In this document: piece after piece, positions 55,598 through 64,000 of the stretch
Layout of the letters: every line of letters begins with the position of its first letter
Position numbering within the stretch: the stretch's first letter is position 1
Origin: Primulina eburnea
Taxonomy: Eukaryota > Streptophyta > Magnoliopsida > Lamiales > Gesneriaceae
Assembly (NCBI RefSeq): GCF_022965805.1
Contig: NC_133115.1
Coordinates: forward strand, 33,223,321 to 33,287,320
Length of the DNA stretch: 64,000 nt
Direction: 5' to 3'
The notes under the pieces: generated by a model
What the model saw: the letters and a program-made list of their open reading frames with translations, nothing else
The model's database searches: none
What the model was told of the DNA's origin: nothing
Position numbers and translations under genes: made by a program

Positions 55598-57304
55598 CTA
55601 ATTGTTTTCCGAGAGGAGAGAAGCTAATCCGGTGATCACCGCCTTATGACCCCTCTCTAAACTCCTCGGTTTCACCGCCGGCAGCTGCCACACCACCACC
55701 GGAGAAACATCGCCGGATTTCGACGGGAATTTGGGCAGCTCATAATCGGCCTCGGACGACAACTTCTCTCCAAAAATCAAATCCAATTCTCCAACCTCGC
55801 TTTCTGACACCTCCACAACTTCTGTTTCTGGCAATAGCTCGGGTTCGGGCTTGGATTCATTGGGCTTCTGGTCGGTGTCGTTTTGGGGATGGGTAGTTGC
55901 TTTTGGTTGCAGAGTTCGGGTGTGAGGGCCAAGCCATTTAGATTTCATGTATTCGGATTTGCGCCACGGCGCGATATGCATGCCTTTCTTTTTCAGGCTC
56001 TGGCGCGCGGCTTCCGACGCGATCGACACGATCTGAAGAATCCGATCGGATTTCCCGACGAAGATGTTCGGCAAGTACTGCAAAATTGTCTTGTAGTTAC
56101 TGGTGGATCTAGCGATTTCGAACTCCGATCGGAAATCTATGTCGATTGTTAGTCTCTCGCCATCTAATATCACGTCAATATACTCGTACTCACCTGCACC
56201 ATTGCGAAAACATGTAAAGCCCCTTAATTTCCATGTCATAATTCGAAGGAAAAAATCACTGATTATGATGCACGATAATATTTATCGTAAAATCTCAAGG
56301 AGTGAAGGGTTATTCATTCAGATCCAGAAGTGGCATTTGAGAAAGTTCAACAGTACGCAATCATTTCCATTTTTAAATTCAATTAGGAAACAAATCTGGG
56401 ATTTTGTCTTTCAAAGGATTTCAAATTCACTTCCAACCCAGTATTGATTTGATATCCCAAAGTCGAAACTCTCAAATTGGTAAAGTTGTGTTCAATGGCT
56501 TTACGCAGGGGAGATATGAACAGGAATTGAAGTAATAACATAAAAGTTAGTGAATTAATTCGCACGAAGTAAAATTGATAAACAGAAGGATATGTATAAA
56601 TAGAAAGTTCAGAGTTCTACCAGCTGGAATGGAGGAAGATTTTTCCCATTTGGATTTACAAACGGAGGCGTTATAGCCAAGAGTTATCAATCCATCGGTG
56701 ACTATTTTCCTCAAATCGTCTTTTCTTCTGCAAGTTTTATTCTTTTCCACGATCCTCGACGTGTCTGCCAATAGATTTCTCTCCACCATACTCGCACACG
56801 GTATCAAACTCTGAATTCAGAAAATCAATTCAGTTAATAAACTCCAAAACTTTATTGTTCAAAACTGTGAAGCTGACAGGCATAAACGAAAATCCTTACC
56901 TTGAGAGTATCCGAGGAATCACCGAAAGAAGAGTTTGCAGTTAGTGAATCGGAGAAGACATCAAATTCGTCGTCGGAGCTGTCGTTGCTGTTGCTGTTTC
57001 CGTGAAAGCAATTGCATCGGTTTCTCCCGCATTTCATGGCTACTGAACCGCCGGTTTGTTTGTCATTGTTCTCCTCGATGAAATTTTGGACCATTTTATC
57101 TAGACAGACTGAGCTCGGCTCAAACTCAGCTGCCGCGACGCCGGTCGCTGGTCTATCAACCGTTGAAATCCTCATAACACTGTTGAACGGACGATCGAAT
57201 AGCCGCTTCAGCCGTGACTTCAACACCGGCATCTTTGCGATGGCATCGTTTCGGATCGAGGACTCACTATAACTGATCGGCTGTATTTTCATGGGGAAAG
57301 GCAT
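55598..57304 (-). CDS. DUF506 family protein (PDDEXK-like, plant-specific)
   Basis: Three exons, 56900-57304, 56621-56810 and 55598-56193, in frame (1191 nt, 396 aa). DUF506 (Pfam PDDEXK_6) proteins are plant-specific with a predicted nuclease-like fold. Their biochemical role is not established, and some respond to phosphate or light. Visible family blocks: FEPSSVCLDKMVQNFIEE near residue 65; an acidic Ser-rich linker (NSNDSSDDEFDVFSDS); the CRRKDDLRKIVTDGLITLGY helix and NASVCKSKWEKSSSIPAGEY; the conserved core EYIDVILDGERLTIDIDFRS, then FEIARSTSNYKTILQYLP and IFVGKSDRILQIV; and WRKSEYMKSKWLGPHTR. The C-terminal third (PKATTHPQNDTDQ to the end) is low in conservation. ATG 57304 was chosen because the frame matches the family start MPFPMKIQPI; an ATG 30 nt upstream (MVDCRCW) is possible. 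Confidence 0.92.
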
Positions 57305-57802
57305 TTTATAACGCCAACAACGGCAATCGACCAAACTATCCTATCTGCTTGTGTCAGTTGAACAGGTTCCCGGAGCTCTTAAAAACTACTCAATTCGTGA
57401 AATCGCCAAAATTACTTCGAAAACATCAACTCAAATAAACCAAAAAGTTAAGCCAAATTCAACATTTCGAACCCTGCCTGCCCTTCTCTTCCAACAAAAT
57501 ACAATCTCACCACTGAATCACCAGAATTTCTGAAGAAATTTCAAAAGAGATCTTGAGAAAAACTCTTCACACCAGCAACTAAACAAAAAAGGAAAAAACA
57601 GAGAGAAAAAGATAAAATAAAACGAAGAGTTTCTCAGTTATAGCTAGGATTTATGAGCGGAGAGCGTAGAGAATAGCATTGCATATCAAGAGACATTAGA
57701 CATCTCCGGCGAGGTTTCCCGCCGGCGGTGAGATGCTTCGGTTTGAATACTCTTTTGTTTTTCCGGATTAATTGACTTGTTTGAGAACCAAAGGGAGTGG
57801 GG

Positions 57803-57814
57803 ATTTATATAGAG
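57803..57814 (-). promoter_or_regulatory. Candidate TATA box of the DUF506 gene
   Basis: Minus-strand CTATATAAATCC, about 500 bp upstream of the start codon, followed by sequence with CT-rich tracts expected of a long 5' UTR. It implies a leader of about 460 nt unless an intron is present. Confidence 0.55.
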
Positions 57815-58180
57815 CAGTGTTGAACTGACACGTGTAACATAGATTTCCTGAAATTCAGGCTATGATCAGGTGTGACGAGCGTAACCAGATTTTGATTATT
57901 TTACTTCTCACATATTGAAATGAATCATTTGGACCGAGTTTGCTCAATCAAACCATTAATATTTCTGGGTTCACATTCACCTCAACTTAATCAAATAAAT
58001 CAAGATCCACGTGTCTGTTTCGATGGACTAATTGAAACATTTTTTTAAAAATATAAAAAACATAAAATTTTGGGATAATATTTAATAAGTTAATATATCC
58101 TTGATATTTAAAAAAGCAAACATATTTTACCATTATATTATATAAACTCAAACATATTGATCAAGTGTGGTTTTAAAAAA

Positions 58181-58938
58181 GAGTAGGTTTATTGTGAGAC
58201 GGTCTCACGAATCTTTTTATCTGTGAGACGAGTCAACTCTATCGATATTCATAATAAATAGTAATAGTTTTTTCATTGATGACTAAATAGCTGATATTCA
58301 CAATAAAAAGTAAGGGTGTTCAAACTTCGGATAAAACCGAAAAAGTCGAAAATCCAAACCGAAAAAACCGAACACCGAACCAAACCGAAAGCCGAATTTT
58401 GTAATTCGGATATAAATGTTAAAACCGAAGTTTATTTGACTCGGTTTTGGATTATATATGTCAAAACCGAAAAAATCGAAAAATCCAAAATTTCATTAAA
58501 TTAATAATTTTTTTATATTATTATTTATATTATATATTTTGATATGATATTTAGTGAATGAAAACCATTTTGAACAATTTTTTAATTGATTGTTGTTTGT
58601 TTAATTAATTTAGACTTTCTATTTAAATATTTTACTAAGAAAACATATAGAAAGTTAACATATTATATTTTACAATATATTTATATTATTCATTTAAATA
58701 ATTATACCAAAACAGAAATAACCGACCGAAATAACCGAACTGTTTTGTTAGAAAACCGAACTGAACCGAAGAAAAATGGTTTGGATTCGGATTATATATT
58801 TCTAAAACCGAAAACCGAACCGAACCGACCGATGATCGAACACCCTAATAAAAAGTAATATTTTTTTATGGATGACCTAAATAAGATATATGTCTCACAA
58901 AATACGATTTGTGACACTGTCACACATAAGTTTTCGCC
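58181..58938 (-). mobile_element. 182-bp MITE family, copy 8, split by a nested insertion
   Basis: The two halves 58181-58312 and 58847-58938 form one MITE copy with outer 9-bp flanks TTTAAAAAA at 58172-58180 and 58939-58947. The left half also has a small internal partial duplication (ATATTCATAATAAATAGTAA followed by ATATTCACAATAAAAAGTA). Confidence 0.9.
58313..58846. mobile_element. 534-bp TIR element nested in the MITE, 11-bp TSD
   Basis: It begins AGGGTGTTCAAACTTCGG and ends CGATGATCGAACACCCT (9-bp perfect inverted ends). It is flanked by identical 11-mers AATAAAAAGTA (58302-58312 and 58847-58857), which are MITE sequence. Both sub-ends carry many AACCGAA words. No coding was recognised; short open frames run over the AACCGAA tracts. 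An 11-bp duplication fits Mutator-like elements best, but the family is not named here. Confidence 0.88.
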
Positions 58939-58947
58939 TTTAAAAAA

Positions 58948-59750
58948 TAGAGGGCCAAGAATTTTGTTAATTTTAAATGTTTTTTTTGTTTCTATGATTT
59001 TTTTTATCAGAGGTATTGTTGTAATTAACGGCCGTCTCTATCTGTACCAAAAGTTTAATAATTTAGATTTATTAGATCTGCAAGCGATTATATTTATTAT
59101 ATTTTGACGTAATTTTTAACCGATATATTTATGACAATAGTTATGGGTCCGTGACCAAATATAATTGGATAAATTGATAGATGGAAACATTTCAATAACT
59201 GTGTATAAATAAATAAATAAATTTGTAATATTTTTTAAGTGATGTGGTTTATTAAGTGAAGTAGAAATTATTCATATAGTTTTTCTAGTGGCTCTTAAAA
59301 TATATGTTGCATTATTTAACTTATAAATTTGCTAAATGGGTCGGGTTTTCGCCTGCTCCGATAAAATTCGTTACTCGATCCAAATCCATCCGAATAGAAA
59401 AATTGATAACACGATGAACTTATCACAAATCTAACATACCCCGAATTGGTTTGCATTCATTTATTAGTTTTTTCTGTTGCAGAGAAATTTGAATATTTGG
59501 TCTCAAACTCGATACGACGTCTCAAATTTAAAATTTGATATCAGATAAACTATAAATTATTAATAATATCTCGACTTTTGACAATGCAGTATGTGTTGAT
59601 AGTCAAAAATCCTAAATAAAATGTTTTTATATGAGTCGTGTTCTTATAAAATCAAAAGATCAGTTACCTAAATAATGAAAATTAATTATTTTTACAATTT
59701 TATACATTTTTTAAAGTTTATTGAATATAACACAATAAGTAATATTATTT
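58948..59750. other. Intergenic, no gene seen
   Basis: AT-rich. Near 59339 a fragment GGGTCGGGTTTTCGCC resembles the interior of the hAT MITE at 37953. Confidence 0.45.
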
Positions 59751-59928
59751 CAAGAACTTGTTTGAGACGGTCGGGTCGTATTTGTAAGACGGATATCTTA
59801 TTTGGGTCATCCATGAAAAAATATTATTTTTTCTGCTAAGAGTATTACTTTTTATTGTGAATATCGATAAGGTTGACCCGTCTCATAGATTAAATTATGT
59901 AAGACGGTCTTACATGAGAACCACTCAT
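59751..59928 (+). mobile_element. 182-bp MITE family, copy 9
   Basis: Near full-length copy from CAAGAACTTGTTTGAGACGG to TACATGAGAACCACTC. A deletion removes one arm of the left GTGAGAC palindrome. The flanks share only ATATTA, so the target duplication is weak. Confidence 0.85.
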
Positions 59929-60544
59929 ATTAAAAATATAAAAAAACATGAGATATTAAATCAAAAGTGAGGTTAAATTCGAATGAAACAAAAATGCACA
60001 AATGCTTTCATTATGATTTCTCGTACAGTCATACGTCCAGATAAATCACAACTATTCCTAGCTTTTACTTATCGTGGTCCTCATGGCACGGAATTTAAAA
60101 AAATGTGGCTCGATTGAGATTGGCTTGTCTGTGGAAAACACTGTTTGAAAATAATCTCTACTCTCTCCAAAATGTGAGAAGAAAATAACCTAAAAAATAC
60201 GATACTTTTTTTAAAATTCTCAAACTGAAAAATCATTAATTATTTTTCCACAAATATTTTATCCTTTTCTTAAAATTATTAATTTCACGCACCTCAATTT
60301 TTAGTATGTGAAATGAAAAATTGTTGATGTAAAAAAGTTGATAACAATAATTAGGCTAATTTTGGGTACACTGGACCGACTTGAGCTGCAATCTAATTTA
60401 TTGCCACAATTATATAATCTATTTTTTAAAAAAATATCGATAGAATAATGCGATAAAAATTAACATAAGAATGGACAAAAATGTAAATAATAATTATTTT
60501 TAATTATTTTTTAAAAAAATATAAACTCTCACTATTCAAGCACA
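59929..60544. other. Intergenic, no gene seen
   Basis: AT-rich, no recognised features. Confidence 0.45.
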
Positions 60545-61934
60545 CACTACAAGAAAAATGCTATACGACAACGGATAAAATCCGTTGTCGTAGCCATTTT
60601 AAAACTGTTGTTGAAGCCAGTGTTGTTAAATGTTCGCTCAAAGACAATGGTTAAAAACTGTTGTTGTAGTTATATTTTGCGACGGTTTTCAAAACCGTCG
60701 CCAATTAAAAACCGTCGTCGTATCTGCAATTTACGACGGTTTTACAAACCGTCGCAAACGATAATTGCGACAGTTTTTTAAACCGTCGCAAATGATAATT
60801 ACGACGTTTTTTAAACCGTCGCACAATTTTGTGCCGACGAAAATTGATATAAACCGTCGCTAAATGTAGCGACAGTATTCATGTGGAAAAACAGTCGCTA
60901 ATAGCGACGGTTTATAAATCCGTCGCTAATATTTTAGGTAAAATAAAAAAAAATTAGAATTTAATAAATACGTAAATTGGTACAATCATATAAAAGATAA
61001 AATATTTAAGTGTCGTGAAATAATAAAATTATATAAGAGATAAAAATTTTAATTGTTTTGATATTGTAAAAAAATCGTGTAAAATATAAAAATTTTAAGT
61101 GTTGTGAAGTGGTAAAATCATGTAAGAGATAAAAAATTTAAGTGTTGTGAAGTTGTAAAATTGTGTAAGTGAGAAAATTTTAATTGTTGTGAAGTGAAGT
61201 GGAAGAAATTGAATGAAAGTTGTATGTATTTATAGAGAGTGATGGGACAAAAAGGAGGGAAGTTAGGGGGGGAACGAATTTTTTGAAAATAGCGACGGTT
61301 TTGACTAAAACCATCGCAATATTTAAAATCGGCGACGGTTTAATCTTATTTGTCGCTAAATATAGTGACGGTTTTGATAACACTGTCGCCAAATGTAGCA
61401 ACGATATGAACAAAACTGTCGCTGATGTTAAAGATGCGACGGTTTTTCTTTAACGGTCGCTAACATGAGCGACGGTTAGGAGTCAACCGTCGCCGATTAA
61501 AAATTTCGCGACAGTAATTTAATACCGTCGCTAAAATTAGCGACGGTTTTTGTTAAAACCGTCGCTAAATATACCACAAAAAACTATTATATACAAAACC
61601 GTTGTCGAATGTACCAAAAAAAGCACTCATAGACAACGGTTCTGTAATCCGTTGTCTTTGACCCTAAAAAACGCTCAAAGACAACGTTTTATAAAACCAT
61701 TGTCTTTGATCAAAAAAACCGTTATCTTTTGCACTCAAAAGACAACGGTTTTTATAAAACCGTTGTTGTTTGCCCCCAAAAGACAACAGTTTTATAAAAA
61801 CCGTTGTCTTTTTCTTAAAAAACACACTTTTAACAACGGTTTTCGCAAAAACCGTTGTTAAAAGTTTTTTAACAACGGTTTTAACAAAAACCGTTGTTAA
61901 ATGTGTGTTGTTGTTTGGGCTTTTTCTTGTAGTG
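60545..61934. mobile_element. Non-autonomous CACTA element made of a hairpin array
   Basis: 1390 bp. It starts CACTACAAGAAAAATGC and ends GCTTTTTCTTGTAGTG, flanked by ACA on both sides (60542-60544 and 61935-61937), the CACTA signature. Both arms consist of short inverted pairs: terminal ones of type GACAACGG..CCGTTGTC (for example at 60571 and 61620-61870) and inner ones of type GCGACGGTT..AACCGTCGC (60678-60930 and 61290-61565), about 20 units in all. The centre (60950-61200) is a different tandem repeat of about five units of roughly 50 bp (AAGTGTTGTGAAGTNGTAAA). This is followed by GTATTTATAGAGAGTG, a possible TATA region. No transposase coding. Confidence 0.93.
60955..61200. repeat. Tandem repeat in the centre of the CACTA element
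   Basis: About five diverged copies of a unit of roughly 50 bp sharing AAAATTNTAAGTGTTGTGAA and GTAAAATNATGTAAGAGA. Confidence 0.8.
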
Positions 61935-61990
61935 ACAACTCGAACTTGATCAGATCTAAATTGAGTTGTGTCTCAACATACATGACATAT

Positions 61991-62612
61991 AGGGGGCGTT
62001 TGGTTTGAGGGATAAGGGGGGATAATTTTTTTTATCCTACTTAGTCAGCTGTTTGGTACGCGTGATTATTTAACCTACTCAATCCCTCCTATGAATGATT
62101 AGGTTATATTAGGTAGGTTGAAATAATACCTCCTCACCCCTTAGGATTATTTATCTCACTCTTAATACCTCATATTTTTCCAATTTTACCCTTCTCTTAT
62201 ATTCAAACTCACCACCACTTCCCGCCACCGACCGCCGCCGCCGTCATTACCACTGAACGCCGTCCGACCACCGGCCGGCCGCCGCCGGCCGACCACCGCC
62301 TGAACGCCGTCCACCGGCCGGCCGCCGCTGACTCCGCCGACCGTTTCCGGCCGCCGCCGGACCGCCGACCACCGGCAGGCCGCCGCTGAAGCCGCCGGCC
62401 ATTTTCTCCGACCGGCCGTTTGTTGCCGTCACCGTCGCCGCCGCATCGAAGGAGAAGGGCAATTTTGTCTTTTCATCAAAAAATTCAAAATTATCCTACA
62501 CTTAAAAATTTTACCAAACATAATATTATTTTACACTATATATTACAATCAAACCACAATCATTTACATACTAATCATTAGTTTATTCTATCCTTCAAAC
62601 CAAACGCATCCT
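61991..62612. mobile_element. TIR element with GC-rich core
   Basis: Left end AGGGGGCGTTTGGTTTGAGG and right end CCTTCAAACCAAACGCATCCT are inverse over about 24 bp with a few mismatches. A second inverted pair (CAATTTTACCCTTCTC and GAGAAGGGCAATTTTG) brackets a 250-bp GC-rich core. The target duplication is unclear (TA or ATA/TAT), so the superfamily is left open. Confidence 0.75.
62215..62460. repeat. CCGCCGGCC-rich core, possibly captured
   Basis: A strongly GC-rich low-complexity tract in an AT-rich region, built from variants of CCGGCCGGCCGCCGC and GACCACCG. The minus-strand open frame (71 codons, Gly/Pro/Arg/Ala-rich) is probably a compositional artefact. A captured and decayed exon encoding a Pro/Ala-rich region is an alternative. 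Confidence 0.6.
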
Positions 62613-64000
62613 ATATGTATAAAAAAAATAAAACAGTAACTCGATCGGCCTCGTTTTCTGAGCTATCACTTTATTCACACAAAAAACTGACACATTTTTT
62701 TTTTATAACATTTTCATTATGATTGTGCCATGAAGTTATTACATCTCTCTAGTGCTCATAAATGTCTCATGTGTAGACCCATTTTTTTTTTAAATTAAAA
62801 TACGTGAATTCCATTAATTATTATAAATAATAGTTTCAATAATCCTTTGCCTAATTTGTAACTTAGATAAAGTAAAAAAAATTACGAAAAATGTTGGATG
62901 TACTCTTAATGTTTCATGATAAATTATATAAATACATTCGATCGCGTGTATTAATCTAAATGTATATTTAGCACGACTCAAAATTATGATGGTGAAGATG
63001 GGCCCTTCATTTTGTGAAAAATGTAATCAATGAAATTAAACTTGGTAAAAAATTATGACTAAAAGTCGTTTATCATTAATTTGTCAGTTTACATATACAT
63101 TACTAGAAAAGAAAATGCATACAATTAATATTGATTAAGCAAAAGCTTCTTTTTACGGGTGAATAGGGTTGAGTTCAACCTATGTATTCTTAGGTTGTGC
63201 TTGATTAAGTATATTTGAAATATTAGATTTCAACTTTTTTGACTTCATTGGATGAAGAAAATTCAAGTAAATTTCAAATTCACTCTATATAAATTTATAT
63301 AATTTCAAAAATAATTGTAATGAATTCAAATATTCTCAGAATAATGAATGTAATTTAAAATTCATCTCTCAAATACTTCCTCAAATCAGATCATTTCCTC
63401 TATTAAAATCCATCTATATGTAATCATGTCATGATTTTTCTTTAGACCCCAAATATAAGAATTAATATGGATAATTGGATGCAAACTTAGGATAATGTCC
63501 TAAAACTAACATTTCGTTAACCGCTGAATAGATATGCGGTGTCAATCTTATATTATTATTTATTATTAATTAACAATGATCTTAATTAATACAAGTTGTT
63601 TTTTCTTGAAAACCTAGAAATATTGGCGTACGTGTAAGCGTATATGATTAACCGTGGTCCTTATGTATCTTCGTCATAATTAATTGACTAAACAGATCGA
63701 CCTCACTTAATGTAGCTTAATTTCTGTCAAATTAGATTCCAATCAAAGATATTTTTCTCACTTAGTATAATTTACTCACAAAACACAAGTAAAATAATAA
63801 TAAAAACAATTAATGGGTATATTTTTTTGAATATCCTACACTTGTGGGGATGTCTCAAATAGTACAAGCTTTTTGTTTGGGAAACCACAGATTTGCCTCG
63901 CTAAAAATGGGAAACTTGTGGGGGAACGAGGCTAAAAATCAATGTCATTTTCTGTCAAAGTTTTATTATTACGGTTGAAGTATTAGGTCTTGTGTTATAA
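62613..64000. other. Intergenic to window end, no gene seen
   Basis: AT-rich. No coding region, RNA gene or bounded repeat recognised. Confidence 0.5.

Noticed and set aside
60545..61934. CRISPR-like regularly spaced repeats
   Set aside because: The units are inverted pairs of variable spacing inside a CACTA transposon of a plant nuclear genome.
62247..62462. 71-codon Gly/Pro/Arg-rich frame as a gene
   Set aside because: Low-complexity GC-rich core of a TIR element, with no start context or family resemblance.

Overview
This window is nuclear DNA from a flowering plant. It is a eudicot, probably an asterid and perhaps one of the Lamiales. The evidence is spliced genes with GT-AG introns, plant-only gene families (FAE1-type KCS, CIPK, DUF506, the SWI/SNF subunit LFR, POLLUX-like channels), AT-rich intergenic DNA and a dense load of plant transposable elements. 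The order-level guess is inference only. I see no prokaryotic gene, CRISPR array or virus.

Seven genes are supported. From left to right they are: a POLLUX-like ion channel of the plastid-envelope PEC1/PEC2 type (minus, 3' end cut off by the window start, 18 exons placed); a bHLH transcription factor of the bHLH7/UNE12 group (minus, 7 exons, 306 aa); an intronless CBL-interacting protein kinase of the CIPK4/CIPK7 type (minus, 444 aa); two 3-ketoacyl-CoA synthases about 10 kb apart on the plus strand with the same single intron (511 and 524 aa); LFR, an armadillo-repeat SWI/SNF-associated protein (minus, 8 exons, 457 aa); and a DUF506 protein (minus, 3 exons, 396 aa). They look like ordinary, separately transcribed genes. 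Only the KCS pair is related by duplication.

The more unusual content lies between and inside the genes. A 4.56-kb CACTA transposon (18783-23344, TSD ATA) carries pieces of at least three host genes: a vacuolar H+-pyrophosphatase, a UBP15-19-type deubiquitinase with its introns, and an AP-1 gamma-adaptin. A second, 1.39-kb CACTA element (60545-61934, TSD ACA) is built mostly from about 20 short inverted-repeat units graded from an outer ACAACGG type to an inner GCGACGG type. A 182-bp MITE family is present in nine copies. Six of them keep recognisable 9-bp target duplications, which points to a Mutator-type origin. One copy is itself split by a different 534-bp element with an 11-bp duplication. 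Two solo LTRs (one inside an intron of the channel gene), a degenerate TRIM, a hAT MITE, a perfect 43-bp-arm hairpin and a plastid-type tRNA-Asn relic inside the bHLH gene complete the picture.

Layout: 1-9.6 kb channel gene; 11.6-14.8 bHLH; 16.6-17.9 CIPK; 18.8-23.3 gene-carrying CACTA; 23.3-30.7 repeats and a solo LTR; 30.7-32.6 KCS copy 1; 32.6-40.6 repeats; 40.6-42.9 KCS copy 2; 44.3-47.2 LFR; 47.2-55.6 repeats; 55.6-57.3 DUF506; 57.8-64 nested MITEs, the hairpin-array CACTA and a GC-rich TIR element.
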